Shown piece after piece: positions 11,301 to 48,529 of a stretch of 64,000 bases of DNA; the stretch's first letter is position 1, and each line of letters opens with the position of its first letter. The notes under the pieces were generated by a model that saw nothing but the letters and a program-made list of their open reading frames with translations, was not told the DNA's origin and made no database searches. Both the position numbers and the translations under genes were made by a program. The stretch comes from Struthio camelus (taxonomy: Eukaryota > Chordata > Aves > Struthioniformes > Struthionidae): positions 6,868,356 through 6,932,355 of the forward strand of contig NC_090943.1 of assembly GCF_040807025.1 (NCBI RefSeq), in the 5' to 3' direction.

Positions 11301-12221
11301 GTCATGCTTTTTGGAAATAAGCCAATTCAAAGAAACTTTCCTTTTAGCTGAAGAGTCAGGAAGGGGATTTGGCTAAAATGAGATGGGAGAAATAGATGAA
11401 TTTAGTTGTAGAAACAGGCAAAAAATGAATAGGCATGTTTATATGGCTGTGGTATGTAGCTTATATTCTTTAACTGAAAATATTGATGATCCAAATTAAA
11501 CCGAGTACATATTGCTACAATCAATGGCAATTTTTGTACTACAGGCTTGTTTTCACGTTTGAAAAAGTGAAAACAGAATTACAGTCTTACAGCAACTTTC
11601 CTATTTAGAAAGTAAAATCCTTCACCTAATGGATTGTTTCCTTTGAGAACGGGGGCCAGAGGGCTAAGAATTGTAACACTAAAGAAAACATCTGCAGCAT
11701 AAGAATGAGGTAGACTGAATGGTTCATGATCTCTTAAAATTTACTGCACCTTCAGAGATTCTGCCTTTTAGGAGAAGGGAGGAAACGCAGCTTATGTATT
11801 TCATCAGGCAATGATGAGAGTTGTGGATTTGTGTTACGTGTCAAAGAGGTATTTCATTCAAGCTGAGGTTCTAGAAATATGGAAGCCAAAGCACTGTCTA
11901 TCAGCGTGACAGGTTTTAATTTTTACAAACTATTTCCGTTTTGCAGAGAATCCTACAGCTTTGGACCCTGAAGAGTTAACCACATATCCTGAAGGCTCAG
12001 TTAAGCAGCCTGGGTTGGACCAGCTAATACCTTCAATTTCATCTTTGCCTTCTCTTGCTCTTCCTAATGAAATTTCTTCCAAAACACTAGGAACTGATCC
12101 AAATAACCAAGAAACAAAACTACTCCTAAACAGTATTGAGAGCTTATTATCCACTACTCCACTGAAACCTGATAATGAAAAAGCATGTGAACAGAAAGAG
12201 GAAGCTGCACATGATGAGTGA
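2318..12221 (+). CDS. GORASP1: GORASP1 / GRASP65, complete coding region in nine exons
   Basis: Exons 2318-2380, 6062-6142, 7205-7408, 8552-8638, 9012-9142, 9745-9889, 10547-10691, 11078-11227 and 11947-12221 join without a frame break into 426 residues (human about 440). Role known for the family: a Golgi stacking protein on cis cisternae that binds GM130 and self-associates through PDZ-like domains. Seen: MGLGSS start with Gly2 for N-myristoylation; PDZ-like 1 (about 15-105, [19 protein letters not shown]); PDZ-like 2 (about 111-200, [34 protein letters not shown]); then a Ser/Pro-rich tail with [15 protein letters not shown]. His18, His20 and Cys103 fall where, from memory, GRASP65 zinc-binding residues lie. 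GASVRFCSF and VEVIPSNMW fit GORASP1 better than GORASP2 (GVSIRFCSF), and synteny agrees. The tail is diverged, with many Ser/Thr-Pro sites as expected for a mitotic kinase target. All introns are GT-AG. Confidence 0.97.
2381..6061 (+). other. GORASP1 intron 1
   Basis: 3.7 kb. It opens with a G run of 12 bases (about 2404-2415) and CpG-island sequence to about 2780, then a C-rich tract near 2840-2862, the CR1 LINE at 3195-4320, a T tract at 4988-5004, and otherwise AT-rich sequence in which I recognise nothing. Confidence 0.85.
3195..4320 (-). mobile_element. CR1 LINE, 5'-truncated copy
   Basis: Read on the plus strand it starts with the inverted CR1 3' end (AATCACAAAATAGC, then GGTTGGAAGGGACCTC) and continues through recognisable CR1 sequence to the ATCCACTGCTTTCCCC region. 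The minus-strand frame at 3842-3615 encodes the CR1 reverse-transcriptase C-terminal region ([21 protein letters not shown]). Seen: truncated at its 5' end, an internal deletion near 3925-3935 relative to the remembered consensus, and a local tandem duplication around 3654-3696 (GCCCAGCACTGG twice). It is inactive and moderately diverged. CR1 moves by target-primed reverse transcription and most copies are 5'-truncated like this one. Confidence 0.93.
6062..6142 (+). CDS. GORASP1: GORASP1 exon 2
   Basis: 27 codons from [16 protein letters not shown] to IAIGHTRL, acceptor GCAG, donor GTAAGT, both phase 0. Start of PDZ-like domain 1. It has no internal ATG, and is identified from VQENSP and GLEPFFDFI. 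Confidence 0.96.
7205..7408 (+). CDS. GORASP1: GORASP1 exon 3
   Basis: 68 codons, [20 protein letters not shown] through NEHVWHVL, donor GTGAGA, phase 0 at both ends. Most of PDZ-like domain 1, with [11 protein letters not shown] and the cysteine of RFCSF (residue 103). Confidence 0.97.
8552..8638 (+). CDS. GORASP1: GORASP1 exon 4
   Basis: 29 codons, [16 protein letters not shown] to SDQILQE, acceptor CACAG, donor GTAGGG, phase 0. Start of PDZ-like domain 2. Confidence 0.96.
9012..9142 (+). CDS. GORASP1: GORASP1 exon 5
   Basis: 131 nt, [18 protein letters not shown] to NGAWGGEG, ending two bases into a serine codon; donor GTACTG. The acceptor follows a run of about 17 T. Confidence 0.96.
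9745..9889 (+). CDS. GORASP1: GORASP1 exon 6
   Basis: 145 nt; completes the split serine, then [16 protein letters not shown], the conserved end of PDZ-like domain 2, and enters the Lys/Pro/Ser-rich tail ending NGYTE; donor GTATGT, phase 0. Confidence 0.96.
10547..10691 (+). CDS. GORASP1: GORASP1 exon 7
   Basis: 145 nt, acidic and Ser-rich tail (TPLLAPASQ ... [18 protein letters not shown]), acceptor CTCCAG, donor [19 protein letters not shown] is the tail motif shared by both GORASP paralogues. Confidence 0.95.
11078..11227 (+). CDS. GORASP1: GORASP1 exon 8
   Basis: 150 nt, (G)[15 protein letters not shown] to SNSEATAYF, acceptor TTCAG, donor GTAAGT. GFLDxSGIS matches human GORASP1 (GFLDVSGIS); the rest is diverged. 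Confidence 0.94.
11947..12221 (+). CDS. GORASP1: GORASP1 exon 9 (terminal coding)
   Basis: 275 nt including the TGA stop at 12219-12221. Acceptor TTGCAG. It encodes an acidic, Ser/Pro-rich C-terminus ending EEAAHDE; the low-complexity tail aligns only loosely with human, which ends in a similar acidic region. Confidence 0.93.
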
Positions 12222-13675
12222 AAAGGACGTTTCTTCTGTTGCCAGACTGCCAGTATGCTGTAATGCTACAGCTTGGAATATTTTTCTGACCTCGTGAGAG
12301 AATTACAGCCATTTATTTTGTTAGTGTAGACAATATTATAAAAATATGCCAATTCATATGAAATACCTATCCTATTATCTTTTCCCAACATGGTTTGATG
12401 GTTTGATTTGTGTTCAGACTTCATTTGAATACTGTTCAAAATCAACAAATTATTCAGTTCTCTTAAGAGGAGAAATTAATGCAAAAACTGTTTGGGCACT
12501 AGTAAAGTTTCAACTTCTTAGATTAAAGTTGGGCTTACAATTGCTCTTCAATATATTTTCTGAAGGCATTCTGCCTGAACAGTGACATTTAATGATGACT
12601 GACTTTCCCAGTATTTGAAAAGAAAGTTATTTACAACTTTGATTTGCTGGAAAAATTTGCTAATGGTTCACCTCAGTTTGACCAGTCTTGTGACTTAAGG
12701 CCCTCCCCACCCCAAGATACCGTTATTCATACTTGCTACTCTGCAGACTGTTATTTTTCTTGCTTTAGTGTTTCTTTAACAGTTATTAACATCTTCTCTA
12801 AAACTATTTTTGCAAGAAAAGTAGTAGCTTACATTTTGAAATTGCAACATATAGATAGGACAAAATGGAGTGGGTGTGTTCTGTTACTCACTTTAGCTCT
12901 TCAATAGATTGTATGGTGGTCTCACAGTTTAAAAAAATCGAGGGAAGAATGCTGGTGGTTATCTGAAATTAAGTTTATTAAAGTAAAGATGATTCAAATC
13001 AATTCCATGTGAATTTAGGGTGATTAACCTTATAAATGGAGTTGAGCATGTCTTGGTTTCTTTTGTAAGAGAGGAATAGCTTTTATGGTTATGCTTTTCT
13101 ATTTCCCAAATTAGTATTTTTATAAAAATCATTAAGGCACTGGAATAGAACACTGTGCAAGATATCTATTGCTTCTTACAGCTTTATTTTTTGTTTGCAT
13201 TTGTCTTGAAATAGTTTCCACCCTTTGAACTCTGTGTTACGTGATTAGTAAGTAACATGTAACAATTTAAGAAACCTGAAGGTTTTTATACCCCTCAGGG
13301 CAGCAGTTTATCATGGAATTTTAAACTGGTTGGGAGTAACTTCACTATAGCTGATACAGCTACTCTGATGAAAACCCTCTGCAAACTAAGAGAATCAGGT
13401 GCAATGTTAGACGTGTTTTAAGCTATAACTTTGTATGTTTATTTGGCACAATACAGTGTCAAATTCCCCCCTCCTCTTCTCTCACCCCTGATGCTTCTCT
13501 GCATCATGCCCAATGGAGATTAGCGAACAGAATGACTGACTAGGCTAAAAATCTTGTAACAGCATGGGATGGGGAGCCTAGGTCACAAAGACTTGCCTGT
13601 GACAGCTCACCTTCAGCAAAATGGTGCAGATGAAGCCATAAAACAAGGGACAAGTCTTCAGATGATACACTGTGG

Positions 13676-13681
13676 AATAAA
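13676..13681 (+). terminator. Candidate GORASP1 polyadenylation signal (proximal)
   Basis: AATAAA about 1.45 kb after the stop, followed by a T-rich stretch and GAGTGTTTTG some 40 bases on. Confidence 0.45.
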
Positions 13682-14224
13682 AACTTTTTTTTAAGATTTC
13701 TTAATCACTGCATTAGTCTTAAAGAGTGTTTTGACATAGCACACAGTAGCTTAGAACAGAATGGCCAAAATATTTTCTTCCTCCTTAAAAGAATGCAGTA
13801 AGCACTAAATACAGGTGTTAATTATTCAGGAATTAAGAGATTTGAAGTCTAGTCTGCCAAATGGTCTGTAATAGTTAACTTTTTGTTTTTTTTCCTCCCC
13901 TACACTGCTAGAATATATTTCCTCTTCTTCCCTTCCTCTAATGGACAGCTACATGTGTGAATAGCCAAAAATTAAGAAAAAGAATATGTAATTTAAGCTA
14001 TCAGTAAGTTTTTGTTCAGTCTTGGAGCCTGCTGACTGAAGAGAACTAGGTGTTCTATGCTGGGGTTTTCTGTTTGCCTAGGACAGTTCTCTAGTACTAC
14101 GCTTTTGTCAACGCTATGTTTTCAAGCTTGTGGCAGCTTACTTAACTGATGGCGTACCCAAGGAACCCTTTAGAAATTTCAAAGCAGAAAATGTCCAAAC
14201 TCCGTAAATTTCAAATGTCACAGT

Positions 14225-14230
14225 AATAAA
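14225..14230 (+). terminator. Candidate GORASP1 polyadenylation signal (distal)
   Basis: AATAAA about 2.0 kb after the stop, with GT-rich downstream sequence (TGTTGTCTAG, then TCTTGTTGGGGGGG) suitable as a CstF element. Confidence 0.5.
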
Positions 14231-17200
14231 CAGCTTAACATTTATGGTACTGTTGTCTAGCTTACTTCATGTTAATTGGATCTTGTTGGGGGGGGAAAAA
14301 ATCAGTATATATTTATGAAGCCTTGATTACTTCTCACAATGTCCAAAGAAAAATTTAGCATGCAGATTTAGAGAACTGTATAGACCTTTAACCTCTAGCA
14401 GTAGAATGTTGTATTCATGTAATGTATGGCTGTACCACTTAAATGCTAAAAGAGGTTAAGGTGTAACATCAAGTTCCTTATCTCTAACAAGTTAGAGAGT
14501 ACCTTCTGTGGTGGCTGAAGCTATGTTTGTTTTTTAGCACCTCCTTAGAGCTTTAAGAGCTAAACTGAAACAAGGTGGAGGAGAAGGGGAAAGCGTTCCT
14601 TTACTGGTGGGTACAGAGGTGACAGAACTGCTTATAAATTCTTCAGTTTCAGAATATAACCTAAAATAAGATTGCCAGAAGCTCCTGTGAGTGGAAGGTA
14701 CCAAGTCTTATATTACAGAAAGGTGGATCCACTTGTCCTGTCGGCATGCCTGCTGCATTTCCTTCCTCCCGCTGCTACAAATGCAGACACCAGGAGTGTC
14801 ACCCTGTCAGATGGAGACTGCATTTGTGATTATTTATTTCATTACTGCTGCTGCCTTAATTTGAGGAAATTCAGGAAGGGAATGAACAGAGGGAAGCCTG
14901 ATACCAGATGATACAGCTGAAAGAAGAGAAACATACTGTCTAAGGCCTGTGAGGACAGGCCAGTTTTGGTGGGGCAGGGGGAGAGCAGCATTTTATGTTG
15001 ATCAGAGATGAGCAGAATGACCTTGGAAGACAGCCATCTTTGAATGAGATGGCTTAAATTGTCTGCTTGTGTGTTGCAATATATTGCTTAAAAACCAAAC
15101 AGCTACTGCTTCCAAATATCTAGGAGGGGGTTGAGTAGCATCCTGTTTGCTTATGTAAACTTTGGGAGCATCTATTAAACCTGACAGTGATCTTTCTTTT
15201 GCAAACCCTGGAAGAATTTTCTCAGCAGCACCAGAGCGATGGCAAAAAAGACAAAGTGACAATGTAGCCTGTGAATGTCCTACACTAATTTTACAGCTTG
15301 GATGCAGCACATGAGGAGTTAGATGCATTGCCTTGCATCTCAGTATGGCCAGACAGTATGATAACATCAATGGCCAAGCCTAGGGCAGCTCCTAGGAGCT
15401 GAAGCTACACTCAGACAAACCTCATGTCTTCATTTCCACTGAAACATGTCTTTGGTAAGCCTAATGAGCCAGAGCAGGTGGGTGGTAGGTGATGGGGTGC
15501 TCAGAGAGGCTGTAGAGCCTCCATCCTCAGAACTCTACTGGACATACATAGGTCTGAGCAACTTGATCCAACTTTGCTCCAAGCAGGGCTAATGTCAGAG
15601 GGCTAGACCAAACCCTCCCTCCCTTCCAAAGCTAATTACTCAATTCTAATACATAGAGAACTTGGTGTAGGAGTACAGTGTTCCACTGACCGATGGTCAG
15701 GGCTGACATAAAAAGCAACTGCCCCATCTCAGAGGGGTAGCATAACCCTGTACTAGGAACAGGGTTCCTAGTTGCCCTCAAAACATGATTTGGAAATAAG
15801 CATCCTGGAGATAAACGTGCAAACCTTTTATAACCAACGGTATCTGATGTTAAGGTAATTCCGTGGTGAATGAGGATGGTTAGTTTCTTTAAGGTGAACA
15901 GCTACTGGAAAGAGCTGTTGAAATACCAAATTCAGACAGGTGACTTTTCTCTTCCTCTTGAACTTCCCCAGCAGGCTTGCACAATTACTAAAATCTGCAT
16001 CCATCTGCTGACAGACTAGACTACTCTATGTTTAGAAGCTGCTAATCCAAGGTGCCATACTTGACTGAACGTCTCTTTGGTGTAAGTGCTACAGTGGGAG
16101 AGGCTGCAACAGTGTGCACAGATCAAGACACTCAAGTGTGTACTGATGGGTTTGAATTATGCATTTCGAGCTACTTGGTGTTCAGAACTTAATCTTTTTT
16201 AGTAAGAAAGATTTCATACCTTTAAAAGCATGACTCTCATAGCACTAAGGACTACAGCACTAACACAGGAAGTATGAGACCTTGGCCAGGCAAGCACCCT
16301 CTGGGCTCCTGCCCTCTGGCCTCATGGAATTCAATAGAAACGGAGAGCGTCCCAGGGACAAGTCTTTAATACAGAATTCCTCTCACAACTCTCACCCCTC
16401 TCAACCTCCCCACTCCTGGGCAAGTTCTTCTCCTCCAGGCAAGAGCTCAAAAAGAGAGACCTAGCCACCACTGCTTGTGGCTGCTCTTAAGTGAAAGCAG
16501 CTATTAATTACTCATTGCATTTAATCTGACTGTGCTAATCTGGTATTTCCTGTGTATTGCCACTCATTCCTATACACACTCCCTCTTTGCTTTTGCCTTA
16601 AGCAAGTACTAATTTGCCTTGCTTCTGCAGCAAGGGAAATTTCAAAGCAGCTGTTTGGGTTAGGTTACATTTCTAAACTAAGTCAAGTAATTGAGCATAT
16701 ATACTCCGACAACATAGATGGCTGGAACAGCATCAAAATATCCCTGGAGACAGATTGGGCATGCCCAGGTCCAGACACTCGTAAGTACCTCTGATATTTG
16801 TATGAGGTCTGCACGATGTCTCTACAAAGTGACTTAGATCCTTTTAGACACAGACTGAAGAAACTACTTAGAGGAAAGACCTGACTACATAGCGAAGAAA
16901 ACTATTTTAGTCAATCACTTTCTTAATATTTAAGTTTGCATATGCTGTTAACAGTTCTGTTATCTATTAGCTACCTGGATGGTAACTCCATCTGGCTCTG
17001 TTCATGAACCATCAGCACACCTACAGTTATAGATCCTGTGCTTAACTATTGATTTTGAAGTTCAAGAAACTCTTGGGGAGAAAGTCTGAATCAACTGGAA
17101 CTTCTAGGAAAGAAAAATTAGTACCTAGGCATAGTGTTGAACTAGCTGAAGAGCAGTGTAACCAGACTCACGACATGAGGGCAGGTTTATGCCTTCACCT

Positions 17201-18591
17201 TTGGTTAACACATCCTCTCTCCTTTCCAGGCATCTCCAACTCACTTTGGCAAACTGACCTCTACAGCTTCCCTCTCTCCCTTGAGTTAGCAACTGTCAGA
17301 GCAACGTGTTGAATAGACTATCACACTTCAGCTTTCTGATTTGAAACATGTGAAGGTTCTTCTCTGAGCAGTTTTCCACACTACTTTTCTTAAGATTGGC
17401 TGAAGAGTTTAATGTCAGTGCCCCCAATACCCATCCCACAGAATATGAACAATCAAACTAATAAATCCCAAGTCACTTTATTGCCAGTTCTGGCAGTGAC
17501 ATAGAACCACATTATTCTCTTGCCCATGGCTTGTTTTGAGTAACTATTAGAAGCGTTAAGAAAGTAATTGCTAAACCCTTCAAGTACTTCTTCCCTTCCT
17601 AAAGGGATACTAGCACTTCCGCTGTAACTACTGAACCCAGCTCTTCTGTTTTAGGTATTACCCCTAAGAGAAACTCATCTGTCATTGGTAAATTAAATGT
17701 TTTTCTGGTTACAGAGTATGACACTAAATAAAAGATTTACAGGTCCTTTCCAACATGAAGTTGTAAATTAAGGAAACCTCTATAAATCAATGGCCTTTCC
17801 TCCAAATCTGACAAACAGGAACTCCACCTTCATTAATAAGGCTCCAATGAGCCGTGACTCCCTAGCTAACTCCCGAACAGTTGTGCTGAGACCTCATGAG
17901 TTCTTGCCTTCAAGACTCTTACAGAAAACAGAATTCCAGAGAAGATGACCCAAATTAAAAAGGAGCGGCAAAAAAAAATCCTTTTACTTGACATTCAGTC
18001 TAAGATGGATGCTGGCAGTATCTGGAAACACATCTGGTCACTGAATCACAGCACAAAACCGCTTCCTCTTCAGAGGAAACCCTGCTGAGTACCCAAAGAA
18101 AAGGCTTTGGGTGCTCTGCTCTGGCATTTTCAGCATCATGTAACCCAATCTTGGTTTCCCATTTTGTCTCTGACAGCGCTAAACTTTCACATTCAGAAAA
18201 CTCGGTGTCAGCATGGGTTGAGTCACCAATTACTTATAGTAGGAGAGTCCTTTCTGATATTGTTGGTACGTTGGCAACGGCACAAAGTATTTTTGTAGTA
18301 CAGAAGGAAGCACTGCCTAGGCAAACAGCTTTACTTGAGTACGTTCTCCCCTCAACAGGACCCCAAAGCTTGCAACTGAGGACCTGCATGCCTGCCAAAT
18401 TATTACATTCAACCATATTACAAGATCTTCAGGGGAACTTTAAGGCACTGCAATTACTTGAGCCATTCCATTATTTGAGCCACTTTTGAAGTCCTTTGTA
18501 ATACAACCATTAAGTGGAAATGGTCCAATCTCTAAATTTGCATAAGTGATCTAATAGACAAAACAACTTTAAAATATTTTAACTAAAGCCT
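14231..18591. other. Intergenic region between converging GORASP1 and WDR48
   Basis: About 4.4 kb with no recognised gene. It contains the CR1 remnant at 15545-15652 and scattered poly-A signals on both strands, for example TTTATT at 17477-17482 (minus), which would allow a longer WDR48 3' UTR. The open frames present match nothing I know. Confidence 0.65.
15545..15652 (+). mobile_element. CR1 3'-end remnant
   Basis: TGAGCAACTTGATCCAACTT, then GCTCCAAGCAGGGCTAATG, then TTCCAAAGCTAATTACTC resembles the CR1 3' end in plus orientation (GCAACCTGATCTA ... CCTTCCAACCTAAATTATTC). It is heavily diverged, so old. Confidence 0.6.
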
Positions 18592-18597
18592 TTTATT
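18592..18597 (-). terminator. Candidate WDR48 polyadenylation signal
   Basis: TTTATT on the plus strand, read as AATAAA on the minus strand, about 1.9 kb downstream of the stop codon. An alternative AATAAA lies at 19895-19900. Confidence 0.5.
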
Positions 18598-20478
18598 CTA
18601 TACAACTGTGAAACAGATCATTTACCCTTCTGGCATTGCAGACTCTTCTGTCAGTCTTTCCTGAAACTGCATTTCTGGGATGGTTAGAAAAAAGAAAAGT
18701 TAAGACCTTGGCCGATTTCAGACAAAATAACTGGGAGCAATTACAATGTATACAAAGGGATAGCAAGACATCTAGGAAAAAAAAAAAAGCAGTGTCTATT
18801 AGAACAAAGCATAGACCCTTGCTATTAATAAATACAAGTCAGGACAATTTATCAATAAAAGTTACAGTTCTTTTTAACCATTTAATTCACAAATATCACT
18901 AAAAATGTGCCATTATAGCACAATTGTGTCAAACTGGGTATACACAGAAATGGGGTTTAAAAACTGAAACTGACTCTTTCAAAAGACGTGAAAAAGACAT
19001 GCTAGCTTAATTCTGAATCATATTTTCTTGTTTAAGCAATGAGTTTGTCTTCCTAGGTTAAGAGTGCAGAAGGTAATGATTTGAATATTTTTCAAATAAA
19101 ATACAATGAAAAATATTTTACTTTTTGTCCGACCAATACAATCCCAGTAATATAATCTATTGGGACTTTCTTTAGGCCTCAACCTAAATCTTGATAGCAA
19201 GATACAGGAAGGGCAAGAACATATGTCTCCTGAAGAAACTCGAATAATATACTGCCCTTTGAAGGCACTTGTGCTTCTGCTTCAGACTAGAGTCATTTTT
19301 ACACAATTTCTTTATGAGGATTTGTAATTTTTTTCTGGCTACAAATGGTTTTCTGGGACAGTCCCACATTTTCCCACCAAAAGTTGAAATGCCTTTACCC
19401 CCTCCCCCCCAATAAGTTAAACTGTATAAAAGACTACTCTGAGTCTCTGACAGCCATAGATTTTTAGAAATAACAGTGAAAAGAAGATCTGCATACATCT
19501 ATAACAAAAAAACCCCTGCATATAAAACTTTGGAAAAAAAAGAGTAAGTATTTTTATATCATGGATATGAAATCTGCTGTGGAGTTTCTAAAGTTCAACA
19601 TTAAACATATGAAATTATTTTCAGAATGGTCTGAAGTTTTAACAAAATGTCACATAAGTTTAGAGCACAGTTACCAGAAATTCTGACTAGCGTGTCTTTA
19701 GAACAACTAGGACACAGCGCCGGAAGTAGTTACATATATTTTTAAAAAAATTTTTAAGTTGCTGTTAAGCATGTTTACTCTATTATGATGCACAGCATCA
19801 CTGGACTGACCCTGCTACAATATTTAATCTAGTGTTCCTATTCTGCATGTCAATTGCTCTCAAGGCAACATTCGAGTTGCAGTACTAAAACAAGTTTATT
19901 GTTAACCCTCCACTTACAATTAAATGGGCCAGTCCTTTCAAGTATGCAATAGCTTTTTCTGTTGTGTTTTTTCCAAATTTCTTTAAGTGGCAGAAATGTT
20001 TGAGTAACCTGTGAAAAGTCACTGTCGGTACTTTATGAATGGAATGTACTAAAAATACCTTGTGTGCAGTTCTGAATTATGTTGTGAATACGACGACTAA
20101 TATGGCCAAAACTGTTTCATATCAAGCATGAGCAGATGAGGATATAATGTTCTGGAAAAACAAAAGCAAAAAGGACAAAGCAAAAGTCTGCACTGGATTA
20201 TCATCCATTCTCTGTACACCTCACACAACACGAACCACTCGGGGACTTCCCATCTCATTGGCTGAGACTAGGACAGACTTTAGTTTAAGTCACATAGATT
20301 TTTTTCCTCTATATTACAGATCTATTAGTCACTTCAATTAAATGTATACTTTCCGTCCGTACTGAGTCATTAGAAGTCTCATCTACCTTAGGGGTTCAGT
20401 GGGCTTCTATAGTACTACTCTTGGAACCAGCACAGTATGGTCAAGGTAATGAGCAACCACTCGAGTCCACCACTCCCT
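18592..20478 (-). other. Probable WDR48 3' UTR
   Basis: Runs from the WDR48 stop to a minus-strand AATAAA (TTTATT at 18592-18597), about 1.9 kb, close to the remembered human 3' UTR size. A nearer signal is at 19895-19900. No splice signals or coding content were recognised. Confidence 0.6.
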
Positions 20479-45979
<25,501 letters not shown>

Positions 45980-45989
<10 letters not shown>

Positions 45990-46200
45990 CTTGCATGTTG
46001 ACACTCTGATGTCATTTCCGAGGAGGGTGAGCCGCGCCGGAAGTCCCGCCCCTTTCCCTCCCTGTAGCCGCGTAGCGGGATGGGGAGGTGTGGCTGGCCG
46101 CGGCGTTGCTAGGGGAGCTGCCCGAGGGGGCGGGGCCTGAGGGGCGGGGCCTGAGGGGGGCGGGGCGAGGCGCGGGATGGAGGCGCGGGATGGAGGCTCC
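45980..46200. promoter_or_regulatory. WDR48 CpG-island core promoter
   Basis: TATA-less GC-rich segment. Visible elements: YY1-type AAGATGGCGGC over the start codon (minus strand, 45983-45993), CRE-like TGACATCA just upstream, ETS/GABP-type CCGGAAGT at 46037-46044, and three GGGGCGGGG GC boxes at 46127-46135, 46141-46149 and 46157-46165. The 13-base AGGCGCGGGATGG is duplicated in tandem at 46168-46193. The island as a whole runs about 45480-46560. This combination is typical of housekeeping promoters and often fires in both directions; no divergent coding gene was recognised on the plus strand. Confidence 0.75.
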
Positions 46201-47756
46201 GCCATGTCGTGCGCGGGCCGAGGGCTGCGGGTTGCGACGGCGACCGCCTGCCGCGCGGGGCAAACGCTGCAAGGGAGATGCAGCCCGAGCCCTTGTGTGA
46301 GGCTGTCCTGTCACGGCCGCCTCACGTGTTACAAAAAGAGGATAGCGCTGATAGCGAGCCGCCTCGGGAGCAGAGCGGGTGCGCGTTGTTTTGTCAGACG
46401 GACGGCCATCCCCCCTCACGTCCCCTCGGGCCGCATCCTTCCCTCCTCCGTGAGGCCAGCAGGTGCTGGGCCACACCGCGCCCTGTGAGAGAAGGCAGCT
46501 CGGGGGGGACCGGGCCGGCCTCATGCTTCGGGGTGGACGTCCCGCCCCGACACCTGAGGAGCTCTCATCTTGTGGGCGATAGCTATGTGAAGTGGTGTGT
46601 GGCGGACTGCCTTGGTGGAAGACATCTTTACGGTGCTGGTTCTTACAGCAGAACTGCAAAGCAGTGAAGGTGGTTAGAAGAGGAGATGGGTGGGATGAGC
46701 AGATAATTAGTGAAAAAGAAGGATTTTTACTGGCAGAGCAAATAATCAGTAAAGGGGTAAGGAAGAAAGGGTGTTGGTTCATGTTCTTGATCAATACTGG
46801 TTGCAGCCATATGTGGAAGACTCAGTAGCTGCTTCAGTTCTGCTACAGAGATAAACTTTGTGTATTTTGATACAGATCGTGTCTTCTAGCATTGCTGAGT
46901 GCAGCAGGATCTCATCACAGCTGCAGGTGGAGGGTATGATTCTTGAAGGAGATCTTCCTTGACCAAAGCTTTCTTAACTCTAGCATTTCTACTATTTTGT
47001 CCTTATTATGGTCGTGGGAAGCATATGATTTGAGGCACCTCATAAGTCAAGTATGAAACTGTGTTTAATTTATTTCATTTTTTCTAAGATAAAATTAAAC
47101 CTTTTTCTGAGAAGAGCTCAGTTGTGTATTGGCTTCTGGCCAGCAGTAATTATCAAAGAGTCTCAGATGCTGTCATGCATAGAATATGTTATCTTATCAT
47201 ATTCTGGGCTGGAGAAAAATGTGGCAGTGTGAAGTCTTCTGCTTAAGTAAATATTGAGCAAAGTGCCTCGCTACATTTCAGTATGTGTTAGTCCATTAAA
47301 ACGCTGAAGATTTCTTCTAATTGCACAAGTTTTGTGCATACCTCAAAGTCATCTCTTACTGTCTTTGAAAGATAGTGAAATGTTTGTGTTTATGATTTTT
47401 GTGATATTCCTTGATAAACTGGAGTAATAATTTCATTCATAAATCCTAGTCATCGTTTCATAATCCATAATCACTAATGAGTTATTCATTTGATAAAATT
47501 CATCTCATCATGTTGCGTCTGCAAGGGTAGTGTTCATTTTTTGTATGTTTGGTTTAAAGTTGAATTTACTTATGGACTGAGGACCTTTTATTTCTTTACG
47601 TTATTATGGGATTTTTTAAATTTTTTGCATGTTTAAGAGCTGGCTATTCATGGATAGTCATTGCTGTTTATATATATATAATACAGTGCTTCTTAATTCT
47701 TTCAGATCATCAATTCATTAAGTTGAAGTAGAAAAAGATCTAGTGATCTCTTTATA

Positions 47757-47812
47757 TCAGACAGTCATTGAGGTTGCAAGGGACCTCTGAAGATCGTCTA
47801 GGCCAAGGACTG
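47757..47812 (-). mobile_element. CR1 3'-end fragment
   Basis: AGTCATTGAGGTTGCAAGGG followed by ACCTCTGAAGATCGTCTAGG resembles the inverted CR1 3' end (ATTGAGGTTGGAAGGGACCT...GATCATCTAGTCCAA). Short and diverged. Confidence 0.65.
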
Positions 47813-48529
47813 TCATATTTGCCTCTTTTTTACTGAAGGCTGCTGAAGATATGAATTATGATAAGGTTCTATGCTTTATGAGAGTATGTTTAGCAAGCCT
47901 AAACTAACCCAGAGTCATTAAGTTATAAGGGTAAGATTATGCAAAAAATACGGTAAGTAAGATTTTCTTTGTTAAGCAGTAAAACTTTCAGCATTTCATC
48001 ACGTTTGTCTCATTTTAGGAAAGTGATAAGATGATCTAATTTGTTAGGTTAGCTCTTTGCTTTTTGTTGTGAGACCCTCTGTTCACTTGTTTAACTGTGA
48101 CAAAATTGACTCTTCCACATGCAAGCTTCCATTTTGGGTTCCTCCTTTGGGTATTGAGTGAGGTTTTTGATATTAGGGAAACTATGTTTTGATATATGAG
48201 TCCAGAGGTGACTTTTCAATTTCCATGAAAATCATCTCTGGCTAAATTGTGAGCTTCTGAAAACACCAGTGTGAGCAAAAGAAGGTTGAGCCAAAATGGA
48301 AGCAGGGAGAATTGAATAGGGTCAAGGGGTTAAGCCAGGAGGTTGACACCAGGAGAAAAGTAGGATGAAAGTGCAAGGAATAGAAATGCTTATTGGGTGA
48401 ATAATCATTGTAATAGGTAAGAATATAAAGATAATATTTCCTCTGTACTGGTAGACTCAAGAGTCCGATAGCATTTCCCTGCTTCTTCTGTCTTCTGTTC
48501 CAGTCCTGCTTTGTAAGGTTTGACTTTCA

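Larger units (their letters stand above)
12222..14230 (+). other. Probable GORASP1 3' UTR
   Basis: AT-rich sequence after the stop without splice-coherent coding content. Its end is set by candidate polyadenylation signals; which one is used cannot be decided from sequence. Confidence 0.6.

Noticed and set aside
12592-12620. Box C/D snoRNA-like TGATGACTGA after the GORASP1 stop
   Set aside because: No paired terminal stem or properly spaced second box was found, and it lies in the 3' UTR rather than an intron.
15002-15370. 122-codon minus-strand frame in the GORASP1-WDR48 intergenic region
   Set aside because: No recognisable homology, no promoter or splice context; length is compatible with chance in 4 kb.
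46209-46667. 152-codon plus-strand frame diverging from WDR48
   Set aside because: CpG-island composition, no similarity to known proteins, no downstream splice partner seen. A noncoding divergent transcript remains possible.
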